Shown piece by piece: positions 9,098 through 18,612 of a DNA stretch of 64,000 bases. The stretch's first letter is position 1, and each line of letters starts with the position of its first letter. The notes below the pieces were generated by a model. The model was not told the DNA's origin. It made no database searches and was given only the letters and a program-made list of their open reading frames with translations. Source of the DNA: JANMJD01 sp963847945 (GTDB taxonomy: Bacteria; Actinomycetota; Acidimicrobiia; Acidimicrobiales; Ilumatobacteraceae); the NCBI GenBank assembly GCA_963847945.1, contig CAWKBX010000004.1, positions 186,001-250,000 on the forward strand, read 5' to 3'. Position numbers and translations under genes: made by a program.

Positions 9098-10564
9098 CTA
9101 CAAGTTCGGAGGAACCAGTTCTCGGTAGCTGCGGATCACGTAGTCGTCGCCGAGCGTCGGGTAGTACGGCGGCTGAAGAAACTGCAGGTTGGTGTCATAG
9201 GTATACACCCGCGCATTGAACATCGACATGAACCCGCCGGCGAAGGTCGCGACCGAACCCCAATGAGTGAAGGTGCCGGTCTTCGTCTTGGTCCCGGTCC
9301 ACGACCGGTACTGCCCGGATCTGGCGATCATGGCCGCCTCGACGGTCAGCGAATTCGGGGACCAACCGGCCATCAACAGGTTGTTCTCGGAGATGATCCC
9401 CAACACATCGTTGCCGCGCAGTTCGTAGGTGAGATTCGCCCCGATCACGGCATTACCTTTGGTGACCACGCTGAGCTGACCGTCGACAACGCCATCAAGT
9501 ATTGCGGTCTGTTGAACGAACACGGCCCCGTTCGCCGGTACCGGTCGGTTGCCGGCCGCAATGCACGTCGGCGCCGCTTCACCCGGGTCAAGCCCGCCGG
9601 TCTTGGTGCATTTGAAAATGTCGATTGTTCCGTTGCTCTTGAATTGCAGGCGCCAGGCATCGACGGTGTTGTCATCGAGCAGAATGCCGGTCGGAAGCGA
9701 CGCCGCGGCGCGGATGTCGATCAGGGAGTTGACGAAGCTGCTGAACAGAATTTGATTCGGCAACGTGCTGCGGATCGTCGGGTTGGAGTCGCTGTCATAC
9801 GATCGGGCCGGAGCGATGAACGTCGTCGCCCCTTGCACCTGACCTTCGGCGAGGACGTCGGCCTTGGCCGTGCCGCCGTGGTTCACGTGTTGACCGCCGC
9901 AGTGCCTGCCCCCGCTCGAACAACCCACCGATTCATCGGTCCCGGCGTAGATCTTACCAGCGGTGGTCGCGGCACTTGAGTAGGTGATATCCCGGTTGCT
10001 GACCATGAGGTAGTCGGCCAACGATGCCGGGCGAACCGCAACTTCGAGTCGACGGATGTCGCGGGTCGAATTGCGCTTGCGTCCGGTCGAGATGATCGTG
10101 ACTATTGGGCTGAGCTCGGTCGGGGCGGTGATCTGCAAGTTGTATTCGTAGCCGTTGCCGGGTGTTCCGTCGGCGGCATTGGGCAGCGCTCGCCAGGCAT
10201 TGTTTGGGGTCGGATAGGTCCACGTCGCGCTATTGCCATCCCAATTAGCTCCCGCGGCGGCTACCAGACCAGCACCGTTGTTCCGCGTCGATTCGGCAGG
10301 ATGGACGATGTGGAGGTAATAGGCGTGGTCTTCGGCGAGTTTTGAGAGATAGTCGGCAACGCCGGCCTCGGCCGCTTGCAACGCCGTGCTCCGACGTAGT
10401 TGGGCGGTGGCCCGGTTCATATCGGCGAGCGCATTTGAGATGCTGACGGCCGCGACGGCCGAGAGCACAACGCCGATCAACATGACCGTGACCAGTGCCG
10501 CACCCCGATCACTGCGGTGGTGAATCCGTTGGCGAATCCGTTGTGACAAGCGGTTGTGCCTCAT
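9098..10564 (-). CDS. PilX-like pilus assembly protein (minor pilin/anchor)
   Basis: The 488-residue product has a short basic N-terminus followed by a single hydrophobic segment. In it, GAALVTVMLIGVVLSAVAAV is followed by ALQAAEAGVADY, the signature of PilX N-terminal-domain proteins. The long C-terminal domain is rich in Asn, Thr and Gly and contains several cysteines, consistent with an exported beta-rich domain. It overlaps the stop of the pilW-like gene by one base (ATGA), so the two are translationally coupled. In other systems PilX-type proteins help prime or modulate pilus assembly. A role here is inferred from family and position. Confidence 0.8.
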   Translation of the reverse strand: MRHNRLSQRIRQRIHHRSDRGAALVTVMLIGVVLSAVAAVSISNALADMNRATAQLRRSTALQAAEAGVADYLSKLAEDHAYYLHIVHPAESTRNNGAGLVAAAGANWDGNSATWTYPTPNNAWRALPNAADGTPGNGYEYNLQITAPTELSPIVTIISTGRKRNSTRDIRRLEVAVRPASLADYLMVSNRDITYSSAATTAGKIYAGTDESVGCSSGGRHCGGQHVNHGGTAKADVLAEGQVQGATTFIAPARSYDSDSNPTIRSTLPNQILFSSFVNSLIDIRAAASLPTGILLDDNTVDAWRLQFKSNGTIDIFKCTKTGGLDPGEAAPTCIAAGNRPVPANGAVFVQQTAILDGVVDGQLSVVTKGNAVIGANLTYELRGNDVLGIISENNLLMAGWSPNSLTVEAAMIARSGQYRSWTGTKTKTGTFTHWGSVATFAGGFMSMFNARVYTYDTNLQFLQPPYYPTLGDDYVIRSYRELVPPNL

Positions 10565-11169
10565 CAGTGCGAGCCTCGGATGTCAACCCGGGTGCGGTAG
10601 ATCGAATCGGTACCCTTGGTGATCGTGGATGGGATATCGAAGTGCAACGTGATGGCACTGATCGTCTGCGCCGGCGAACTGACCACGGCTCCGCTCGCGG
10701 TGAGGTAGACGAAGAGATCGGTGTTGGTGATGTTGCTCAACACCGGTTGCCACACCACGGCGGCCACGGGAAAAGTCCACGGCGCAGCCCCGGTGTTCGT
10801 ACTGACCACTTCCGAACGTTCAAGCGTTCCAGCGGTCAGCCGATACTGGATGCGGCGCAGGTGGGCCGGGGTTGTGCGATCAGGGGAGTGAAAGGTGATC
10901 GCGGTCGATGATGCCGATGTGATCACGGCCAGCGACGACGTCCCGGTCCAGGCTTGGCGGAGTTCGCCGACCAGCGCGTCGACGACGACGCGTGCCGACG
11001 ATGCTCGATTGGTCGCCGAGTCGATGTTGCGGGTCTGGGCCACGCCGCTCGTCATCTGACCGAGAGCGATGGTGATCACGACGATGAACACGGCGATCGA
11101 CACCGTCAACTCGACGAGGGTGAACCCGCGTTCGTTGCGTCGGTCGGGGGACGGATGGGCGTGGGTCAT
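10564..11169 (-). CDS. PilW-like minor prepilin
   Basis: The 201-residue protein has a short leader ending in RNERG and continues FTLVELTVSIAVFIVVITIA, a prepilin cleavage site with Glu at +5 and the N-terminal membrane helix. The rest is a Ser/Thr-rich globular domain, as in PilW/PilJ-type minor pilins. It is coupled to both neighbours by short overlaps: 4 nt with the upstream large prepilin and 1 nt with the pilX-like gene. It is likely to join an initiating minor-pilin complex with those two proteins. Confidence 0.83.
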   Translation of the reverse strand: MTHAHPSPDRRNERGFTLVELTVSIAVFIVVITIALGQMTSGVAQTRNIDSATNRASSARVVVDALVGELRQAWTGTSSLAVITSASSTAITFHSPDRTTPAHLRRIQYRLTAGTLERSEVVSTNTGAAPWTFPVAAVVWQPVLSNITNTDLFVYLTASGAVVSSPAQTISAITLHFDIPSTITKGTDSIYRTRVDIRGSH

Positions 11170-12788
11170 AGCAACGGTGGTGGGGTGATCGGGACTTCGT
11201 CCAGCTCAAGGTCGAGCACGTTCGGTCCGGCAGCGGTGACGGTAAGACTGGAGATCTCCCGGGCATAGATGCCTTGGGCCGGGGCTTCGACGTAGTACGG
11301 CGTCGTCGACACCGGGAGAGTGACGACGTAGCTGCCGTTGGCATCGACGTTGAACCAGACGCCCTGGTTGTAGTCGCCGCCGCCAATCCAGACCCCGACA
11401 CCGGGGATGCGTACGCTGTTGACGTCGTGGACCGTTACCGTGACCGGGCGGGTCTCGGGCGGTATGACTGCAGGGACGGGCACCACCACGCTTCCGAGGT
11501 TGCCGCCGCACGCTGCCACCGTGATGGGCTGGGAGAACTCGGTGATCACCGCACCTTGCACCGGGACCGTGAGGGTGTATGGCGTCACGGAGCCGGGAAT
11601 GGGGATCTGGACGTTGCCGTTGTAGTCGGTGTAGCCGTCGAGGGTGACGTTGCCATCGCCCCCGGTGATTCTGACCTGGGTGCCGGTGAGCAGTCCTCCA
11701 TTCGAATCGGTCACGTTGATCGTCGAACCCGGGCAGGTCAACTCGGGCATGACGAGCACGAACTCCGAGAAGATCACATTTGGATAGTCGTCGGGTACGA
11801 CCTTGGTGACCGGTGCAGTACTCACAAGTGTCTCTCCGAACACCGTGGCCCGGGCCGACACGGTGTACTGATTTCCGGGCCTTATCGGGCTGGCTCCGAT
11901 CCAGCTGAACCAAGTGGTGCCTCCCCAGTAACTCGTGACCGCGTTCACTGCGGTACCGGTGACCGTGAGATCGGCGTAGTACGGGAAGGTTCGGCCGTCG
12001 GGAAACATCAATCTGACGGCCATGTACACGGTCTTATACATCTGAATGGTGGTGTCGAACGTCTGGCTGGCGACCAACGTGGGATACACCGCGGCGGCAG
12101 GCGCAACGAATTCCGGCAGCGCGTTGTAGTCGCCCTTGCTTGCTGCAATCGAGTAGTGGCTTTGCGGTCCCGTCGGTTCGGTTGGGAGCAAGCCAACGAA
12201 GAGCGACTCGCCGAGGCCGTCGGTGAGATCGGTCGCTGCGGGACTGGGGCCGCCCGTGACCTCGACGGTCGCCCCCGGAATGACTTGATTCGTGTAGTAG
12301 TCCGACACCGTCACCTTGATGTTGCCCCTGGTCAGTGACGATTGCGAGCGCGGGGCGATGAGGGTCTGCATATCGGCCAATGTCTTGCCCTTGCGCGCAA
12401 TGACGACGCGCATCTGCTTGTAGTTGGTGCGCGATGCCAGCCGCGCCGGTACCGGGTCATCGACGAAACTCACGGTATTGCTGACGTTGAACGTCAACCC
12501 CCCGAGCGTCACGTTCTTGGTCTTGGGAATCGCGCCGAGTGGGTTCCCGGGGTTGGTTCCGACGGCGTCGTAGTCGAGATCGCGGGCCTGTTCGAGCTGT
12601 TCGGTGGCAATCTCCTCGGCGAGGGTTCGTTCACGGGACTTGCCATACACGGTGTAGCTCGACGCAAGTTGGGCGGCGAAGAATGCCGCGGTGACGGCCA
12701 AAATCGCCAGCGCGATCGTCATCTCGACGAGGGTGAACCCGTCATCGCCGTTGCGGAACGGGCCTCCCCGCCGGAGCCGCCGCATCAC
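11166..12788 (-). CDS. Very large PilV-like prepilin with repeated beta-sandwich modules
   Basis: This 540-residue protein begins with a normal prepilin signal, GDDG followed by FTLVEMTIALAILAVTAAFF. A PilV-like N-terminal part runs to about residue 150. At least three carboxypeptidase-regulatory/Ig-like modules follow, shown by recurring strands of one pattern: VTVSD…IPGATVEVTGG (about residue 160), INVTD…LTGTQVRITGG (about 355) and VTVHD…IPGVGVWIGGG (about 450). Ordinary minor pilins are 130–250 residues, so roughly two thirds is an added exposed region. The gene sits in the minor-pilin cluster with 4-nt overlaps on both sides. An adhesive tip role is plausible but inferred. Confidence 0.82.
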   Translation of the reverse strand: MMRRLRRGGPFRNGDDGFTLVEMTIALAILAVTAAFFAAQLASSYTVYGKSRERTLAEEIATEQLEQARDLDYDAVGTNPGNPLGAIPKTKNVTLGGLTFNVSNTVSFVDDPVPARLASRTNYKQMRVVIARKGKTLADMQTLIAPRSQSSLTRGNIKVTVSDYYTNQVIPGATVEVTGGPSPAATDLTDGLGESLFVGLLPTEPTGPQSHYSIAASKGDYNALPEFVAPAAAVYPTLVASQTFDTTIQMYKTVYMAVRLMFPDGRTFPYYADLTVTGTAVNAVTSYWGGTTWFSWIGASPIRPGNQYTVSARATVFGETLVSTAPVTKVVPDDYPNVIFSEFVLVMPELTCPGSTINVTDSNGGLLTGTQVRITGGDGNVTLDGYTDYNGNVQIPIPGSVTPYTLTVPVQGAVITEFSQPITVAACGGNLGSVVVPVPAVIPPETRPVTVTVHDVNSVRIPGVGVWIGGGDYNQGVWFNVDANGSYVVTLPVSTTPYYVEAPAQGIYAREISSLTVTAAGPNVLDLELDEVPITPPPLL

Positions 12789-14002
12789 TGGACGATCGTG
12801 ATGAGCTTGAAGATCGGCATGTAGAGGGCGATGATCATGCCTCCGACCACGACACCCATGAACACCATGAGGAGCGGCTCGATCAGCGAGGTCAACGCGT
12901 TCACCGTGGCTTCGACTTCTTCTTCATAGAAGTCGGCCATCTTTTCGAGCATCTCGTCGAGCGCTCCGGTCTCCTCGCCGACCGCCATCATCTGGATCAC
13001 CATGGCCGGGAATACTTCGTGTCCGGCGATTGCGGCCGAGATGGCCGAGCCATGACGAACCTTCTCCCGGGTCTCGTTGACGGCAGCCTCGATCACGGCG
13101 TTACCGGAAGTAGTGGCGACGATGGCGAGTGATTCCATCATCGGCACTCCGGCTCGGATCAAGGACGACAGGGTGCGGGCGAACCGGGCAATTGCCGTCT
13201 TGGAGGCAAGCTGACCGAAGAGCGGGGCGCGGAGCTTGAACTGGTCGAAGCGCATCCGGCCGCCGGGTGTCGCGATCCATCGGCGGAATCCAACGGTCAA
13301 CAGCGCCAGCACGAGAGCGACGAGCCAACCCTTGCTGGTCAAGGTGCGTGAAATCTTCAGCAGGATCTGCGTGGGGAGCGGCAACGTGCCGTCGAGACTG
13401 GCGTAAATCGATTCGAACCGAGGGACGATAAATACCAACATGCCGGTGGCGATGAGGACAACGAGCGCACCGACCATCACCGGATAGGCCATTGCTGAAC
13501 GCACCTTGCCGCGCAACTCGGCCTGCTTCTCGAGCGTCTTGGCCAATCGGTCGAGGATCGTGTCGAGCACGCCGCCGGTCTCGCCGGCCTTGATCATCGG
13601 GGCGTACAAGGGCGGGAAGACCTTCGGGTGCCGCTCGACCGCTTGATGGAACGACACCCCCCGCTCGATGTCGGTGCGGATATCGCTGATGGCCCCGATC
13701 AGTGTCTTGTTCTCGGTCTGGTCCTTGAGCACGTTGAGGGCCCGGATGAGCGGCATTCCGGCGCCGATCATCGTGGCCAACTGCCGTGACATGACGGCGA
13801 TGTCGCGAATTTTGATCTTCGCTCCACCACCGATGGCGAAGTCCTTCGTCAACACGCTCTTGCGCTGCTCGTTGATCTCGAGCGGGGCGTAGCCCATTTC
13901 GCGCAACTTGGAAGTGACGAACTCCTTGCTCGACGCATCGAGCGTGCCTTCGATCAATTGGCCGTGTTGGTCCCGTACCTTGTACGAAAATGTCGTTGCC
14001 AC
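12785..14002 (-). CDS. pilC: Type IV pilus inner-membrane platform protein PilC
   Basis: The 405-residue protein is a canonical PilC/GspF platform protein. Two repeated T2SSF domains are seen: residues about 70–195, with MSRQLATMIGAGMPLIRALNVL, and about 270–395, with FARTLSSLIRAGVPMMESLAIV. Three membrane helices are visible, near 170–190, 220–240 and at the C-terminus. PilC couples the PilB and PilT motors to pilin insertion and removal. The gene is 14 nt downstream of pilT and overlaps the large prepilin gene by 4 nt. Confidence 0.95.
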   Translation of the reverse strand: MATTFSYKVRDQHGQLIEGTLDASSKEFVTSKLREMGYAPLEINEQRKSVLTKDFAIGGGAKIKIRDIAVMSRQLATMIGAGMPLIRALNVLKDQTENKTLIGAISDIRTDIERGVSFHQAVERHPKVFPPLYAPMIKAGETGGVLDTILDRLAKTLEKQAELRGKVRSAMAYPVMVGALVVLIATGMLVFIVPRFESIYASLDGTLPLPTQILLKISRTLTSKGWLVALVLALLTVGFRRWIATPGGRMRFDQFKLRAPLFGQLASKTAIARFARTLSSLIRAGVPMMESLAIVATTSGNAVIEAAVNETREKVRHGSAISAAIAGHEVFPAMVIQMMAVGEETGALDEMLEKMADFYEEEVEATVNALTSLIEPLLMVFMGVVVGGMIIALYMPIFKLITIVQ

Positions 14003-14016
14003 GATGGATGGAGTGC

Positions 14017-15201
14017 CTAATGCCTGGTGCCAAGCAGGCCGCGAAGGTTCTCCGGGTCGCCGGCACGCTCAAGGGCAATCTGCGAGGTGATCTTTCCCGC
14101 CCGTACCAGCAAGGCCAGACTCTGGTCCATGGTGATCATGCCGAACTTCGATCCGGCCTGCATTTGGGTCGTGATCTGGAAACCCTTGCGCTCCCGGATC
14201 AAGTTGCGGATCGCCGGGGTCGTCACCATCACCTCGGCCGCGACTGCTCGACCGAGCCCATCGGCGGTCGGGATCAACTGCTGAGTCACGACCGCCTTGA
14301 GGGTGGTCGCAAGCATCGTGCGTACTTGATCCTGCTGTTCGGGCGGAAACACATCGACCATTCGATCCACGGTCTGGGGAGCCGACTGCGTATGCAGCGT
14401 GGCGAACACCAAGTGGCCCGTCTCCGATGCGGTCAATGCCATCTGAATCGTCTCGAGGTCACGTAGCTCGCCGACGAGAATGACGTCAGGGTCTTCGCGT
14501 AACGCCCGCTTCAGGCCCGACGCGAACGACATGGTGTCGCGGCCGACCTCGCGCTGATTGACGATTGACTTCGAGTGGGTATGGAGAAACTCGATCGGGT
14601 CTTCGATCGACAGAATATGCAGCGCCTTATTTTGATTGATGATGTCGAGTAGCGCAGCCAGCGTCGTGGATTTGCCCGAACCAGTTGGTCCGGTGACCAG
14701 CACCAATCCGCGAGCCAGATCAGTGAGACCCCTCACTCCCGCGGGCAACCCCAGGGTGTCGAAGGGCGGAATTCTGAACGGGATGACTCGAATGACACAA
14801 CCAATGGAGTTCCGTTGGCGAAACACATTGACCCGAAAACGGCTGCGTCCCGGCATCGTGTACGCAAGGTCGAGTTCCCACTCCGCCGCAAATTTGGCGC
14901 GTTGGGCATCGTCCAACATCGGAAAGACCAGCTGCTCGATGTCGGCGCTGGTCAGCGACTTGTAGTCTTCGAGGCGGTCGAGGACACCCTTGACTCTGAC
15001 GGTTGGTTTCGTGCCTGCAGTGAGGTGCAGGTCGGAGCCGTCGACGTCGATGAGCAGCGACAACAGCTCGTCGACCGACTCGGCAATGCGGGTTGCTTCG
15101 TCGGGGTAGGGGACCTCGGCGTTCAACGCGTCGGCGATCAAAGAGCGCAGGAGCGCTTCCTTGGGCGGTTCGAATGTCATGAAGATCGACAGTCCTCTCA
15201 T
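14017..15201 (-). CDS. pilT: Pilus retraction ATPase PilT
   Basis: This 394-residue secretion ATPase shows Walker A (GPTGSGKST), an Asp box (SIEDPIEFLH), a Walker B region (REDPDVILVGELRDLETIQM) and a His box (ETGHLVFATLHTQSA). An AIRNLIRE segment is typical of PilT. It lacks the tetracysteine motif seen in PilB. PilT powers pilus disassembly and twitching. Its start overlaps the pilB stop by 4 nt (ATGA); an internal ATG at codon 8 is an alternative start. A PilT in the operon implies a retractable, twitching-type pilus rather than only a pseudopilus. Confidence 0.95.
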   Translation of the reverse strand: MRGLSIFMTFEPPKEALLRSLIADALNAEVPYPDEATRIAESVDELLSLLIDVDGSDLHLTAGTKPTVRVKGVLDRLEDYKSLTSADIEQLVFPMLDDAQRAKFAAEWELDLAYTMPGRSRFRVNVFRQRNSIGCVIRVIPFRIPPFDTLGLPAGVRGLTDLARGLVLVTGPTGSGKSTTLAALLDIINQNKALHILSIEDPIEFLHTHSKSIVNQREVGRDTMSFASGLKRALREDPDVILVGELRDLETIQMALTASETGHLVFATLHTQSAPQTVDRMVDVFPPEQQDQVRTMLATTLKAVVTQQLIPTADGLGRAVAAEVMVTTPAIRNLIRERKGFQITTQMQAGSKFGMITMDQSLALLVRAGKITSQIALERAGDPENLRGLLGTRH

Positions 15202-16704
15202 GCGATCACTCGGGAGACTTCTTCAAACGTTGTGAGACCAGCGGCAACTTTGCGAAGTCCGTCGCGTCGGAGGGCGATCATTCCCTGCTCAAGCGCCAGT
15301 TTCCGCAGTTCATCAGTCGAATGGTGCGAGACGATGAGCCGCTCGATCTCCTCGGAGATCAGCATCACTTCATGGACTGCCAATCTGCCCCGATAACCGG
15401 TGCCGCCACATGCTCCGCATCCGACTGCGTGATAACTGACATCGGGGGTTCGGTCGCGCATATCCCATTCGGCGGCGACGAATTGATCCATCGTCGGGCT
15501 GTAAGCCCCCTTGCACTTGTCGCATAACCGACGGGCAAGTCGCTGGGCGACGACGCAGTCGAGCGACGATGCAATCAGAAATGGCTCGATGCCCATCTCC
15601 AGAAGGCGTAGCGGTGTCGAGGGAGCATCGTTGGTGTGCAACGTCGAGAGCACCAAGTGGCCGGTCAACGCTGCTTCGATGGCGATGATTCCGGTCTCCC
15701 GGTCGCGGATCTCGCCGACGAGGACCACATCGGGGTCTTGGCGCAAGATGGCACGAAGCGCGCTCGGCGAACGTCAGCCCGGCTCGATTGTTGGTCTGCA
15801 CCTGGTTGACGCCGGCGAGGCGGTACTCGACCGGGTCCTCGACCGTCACGATGTTGCGTGTCGGGTCGTTGAGCTGGGCCAACGTCGCGTACAGCGTGGT
15901 CGACTTTCCCGACCCGGTCGGCCCGGTGACAAGAATCGCTCCGTAGGGCATGCGATAGGCCGACTCATACATCGCCAACTGCTCGGGTAGGAAACCCAGT
16001 TTGACCAACGACTGCACGCCCGACGACTGGTCGAGAATTCGCATGACGACCTTTTCGCCGTACACGGTTGGCAGAGTGGACACTCGCAGATCGACCGAGC
16101 GACCTTCCAGCATCACTGACATCCGGCCGTCTTGGGGTTTGCGGCGTTCCGCGATGTCAATGTCCGACATCACCTTCAGTCGCGAGACCACTCCGGCGTG
16201 AATACTGCGAGGCTGACGCATCCGCTCGTGGAGCACGCCGTCGACCCGAATCCGGATCCGCAGATCGGTCTCGGTCGGCTCGATGTGGATGTCGGACGCC
16301 CGCTCCTGGGTCGCCTGCAGGATCAGCAAGTTGACGAACTTGACGATCGGTGCGTCCTCGCTGAGCGTGGCTACCTGACTGAGATCATTCGTGTCAGATG
16401 ATTCCTCGACGAGTCCTTGGGCGGCGGACAACACCTCGTCGTCGGTCTTGGTGATCTCGTGAATCAACTCGGCAAGTCGCGCCGCGGGGACCTGCACGCG
16501 GTCGAAGCTTTCGCCAAGGAATGCCCGCAGGTCGTCGACCGCCGTCAGGTCGCCCGTGTCGGCCATCCCGAGCAAGAGGCGCGAGCCTTGGCGGCGGAGC
16601 GGCACGGTGCGATACCGCCTCACCACGTGGGGAGGTAGTAGTGAGATCACCGAGGAGTCAATTTGAATCAGGTCGGCGGCCGCGTCACCTTCCAGTACTG
16701 CCAT
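15198..16704 (-). pseudogene. pilB: Pilus extension ATPase PilB, interrupted by a single-base frameshift
   Basis: The two halves lie in different frames. The 5' half holds an MshEN-type N-domain, RASDIHIEPTETDLRIRIRVDG and Walker A GPTGSGKST, up to NNRAGLTFA. The 3' half resumes at LRQDPDVVLVGEIRDRET, with the His box and a CDKC…CGACGGTGYRGR zinc motif. Removing one base near 15765 restores FASALRAILRQDPDV and a 501-residue PilB. PilB drives pilus polymerisation, and all neighbouring pil genes are intact, so a sequencing indel is more likely than real loss. ATG 16704 lacks a clear ribosome site. An AAGGAGG at 16786–16792 (minus strand) precedes a GTG in a different frame, and the N-domain looks short, so the start is uncertain. 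Confidence 0.88.
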
Positions 16705-16875
16705 GTGATCATCAATCGGCTGTCGCCGCCGTCGATGAAGTGATTTCCGGTCACCGGCTCTGCGGTTTCGCAGATTCTCACGAATCCTCCTTACGACGTC
16801 CAGCGATCTGCCGATGAATGACAGAGGCGACCGTTCCCCGGTGCCCCTGGTGCAAGCGGAAAGGACATCGATCAC
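16705..16875. promoter_or_regulatory. Divergent control region between pilB and pilMN
   Basis: This stretch of about 170 bp separates the two pilus operons and should contain both promoters. On the minus strand AAGGAGG lies at 16786–16792. On the plus strand a purine-rich GGAAAGGA precedes the GTG of pilMN by about 10 nt. No clear -10/-35 pair or dyad was recognised. Confidence 0.45.
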
Positions 16876-18612
16876 GTGGCCAAGACCTCGATCGGTCTCG
16901 ACATTGGCACGAGTGCCGTACGTGTCGGCGAACTCCGCCTGGGTGATCGGCCGACGCTGACCAGACTTGGTCAGGTGCAACTCCCGGGCGGCTCGGTGGT
17001 GGAAGGCGAGGTCATCGAACCCGGAGATGTGGCTGCCGCGCTTCGCACGCTGTGGAACGACACCAAGATCAAGGGCAAGTCGGTCCGCGTCGGGGTTCCC
17101 CTCTCGCGGGCGATCGTGCGCACCATTGAGGTTGCCGATCTCCCCGACAGCGAGCTCCGTTCGATGATCGGCCTTGAATTGGCCGACCACGTGCCGCTCG
17201 ATCCGGCCCACACGGTGTTCGACATTCTGCCGCTCGACCGTATCGCCACCGACGACGGCCACCGTCGGCGGGTTCTGTTGGCCGCGGCACCCCACGACGC
17301 AATCCAGCCGACTCTCGCGGCGGTTCAGCAGGCCGGGCTCACCGTTGCCGCAGTCGACGTCGCCCCGCTCGCACTCGCTCGGGTCTTTGCTCCGGCGCCG
17401 GTCCTCAACGCCGCAGGGGCTGCGGTCGCCTCGGTCGACCTGGTGATCTCGGTCGGAGCCGGAACGATGCTCGCCCTCGTGTGCACCGCTGGTCACTTGC
17501 TGTTCAACCGCAAGGCGACCAGCCCGGTCGGCGCACAACTGACCGATCGGATCCAGTACCAGTTGGCGATCGGTGCCGACATCGCGGAGATGACCAAGCG
17601 GCGAGTGATCACCAACGAGAACCGCCATCTGCTCACCCGGGTCAATGACCTGGCCGACACGGTTCTGGACGAACTGGTCCGCGACATTCACGAGTCGATC
17701 TCGTACTACCAGGCTCAGCCCGGCGCACGGCCTATCGATCGAGTGGTGCTCAGCGGTGGCGGCTCCCTGCTGGCTGGACTCGATCGCCATCTTGCCGAGC
17801 GTCTCAGCTACCCGGTGGTCTTCGGTGATCCCTTCGAAGGCCTGACGGTCGGAGTCGAGGGGTTGTCACGCGACATGCAGGATGAGTACGAGCCGTACGT
17901 CGCAACGGCGATCGCGTATGCCCTCGGAGGGCTGAACCGGTATCCGACACTCGACCTCAAGCCGGTGGTGCAGCGACAGGCCATCGGCCGCAGTCATTTG
18001 GCGCTCGCCGGTGCCGGCGTGGTGCTGGTCGGCGCGCTGGGGCTGACGTACCTGTCGGCCCGCAGCGACGTCGGCGCCGTACGCGAACAAGTTGCCACCG
18101 CCCGGGCCGACCAGGCCACCGCGGTCGCCGAGCTCGACAAGCTCCGCTCTGAAACGCCAGGGCAGATCACCTTGTCGAAGGGGGCGCTGCGGAAGATGGT
18201 CGCTTCAGCCGATGGTCGCCGGATCGATTGGACTACCGCCTTCACCGGTCTCGACGCCTTGAGCCTCGGCCTCGGCGTGGAACTCGACGGCTTTACCGGG
18301 TCGAGCACCGGGCTGACCGACCCCGGCCTCGTCGCCGCCGGTGCAACTGCGACTGTCGGCACCGCCGCGTTCAGCGGTGAGGCGGCGTCGCTCGATGTGA
18401 TCGCCACCTGGATCACGACGGTAGAGGCCGATGATCGCTACACCGAGGTCATGACACCGTCGGTGAGGCAGTTGGTCAAGGACGACGGCGCGGTGGTGTA
18501 CCGATTCGACGCCTCGGTCGAGCTGACGACGAACGCGTTGTTGACGCCGCCAGATCTCCCAGTGGCCGTTCAAGACTCACCACTGACCACGACAACGGAA
18601 GTGGCCGGCTGA
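16876..18612 (+). CDS. pilM: PilM–PilN fusion protein of the type IV pilus alignment complex
   Basis: The 578-residue protein joins two normally separate pilus proteins. Residues 1–365 are an actin-like PilM ATPase (GLDIGTSAVRVGEL at the start; VVLSGGGSLLAGLDRHLAERL later). A single membrane helix at about 373–395 follows, then a coiled segment and a periplasmic-type PilN-like domain to the end. PilM normally binds the cytoplasmic tail of PilN, so the fusion fixes that contact covalently. GTG 16876 is the start. The stop overlaps the next ATG by one base (TGATG), coupling it to pilO. Confidence 0.88.
   Translation: MAKTSIGLDIGTSAVRVGELRLGDRPTLTRLGQVQLPGGSVVEGEVIEPGDVAAALRTLWNDTKIKGKSVRVGVPLSRAIVRTIEVADLPDSELRSMIGLELADHVPLDPAHTVFDILPLDRIATDDGHRRRVLLAAAPHDAIQPTLAAVQQAGLTVAAVDVAPLALARVFAPAPVLNAAGAAVASVDLVISVGAGTMLALVCTAGHLLFNRKATSPVGAQLTDRIQYQLAIGADIAEMTKRRVITNENRHLLTRVNDLADTVLDELVRDIHESISYYQAQPGARPIDRVVLSGGGSLLAGLDRHLAERLSYPVVFGDPFEGLTVGVEGLSRDMQDEYEPYVATAIAYALGGLNRYPTLDLKPVVQRQAIGRSHLALAGAGVVLVGALGLTYLSARSDVGAVREQVATARADQATAVAELDKLRSETPGQITLSKGALRKMVASADGRRIDWTTAFTGLDALSLGLGVELDGFTGSSTGLTDPGLVAAGATATVGTAAFSGEAASLDVIATWITTVEADDRYTEVMTPSVRQLVKDDGAVVYRFDASVELTTNALLTPPDLPVAVQDSPLTTTTEVAG

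Noticed and set aside
16668..16781. 37-codon minus-strand ORF behind AAGGAGG (GTG 16781)
   Set aside because: It has a good ribosome site but no family similarity and overlaps the pilB start in another frame. It could be a leader peptide, but evidence is too thin to list it as a gene.
16705..17790. Minus-strand extension of the pilB frame over pilMN
   Set aside because: The frame is merely open through the divergent operon. The extension is a Gln/Asp/Arg-rich shadow without N-domain similarity, so pilB was started near 16704.
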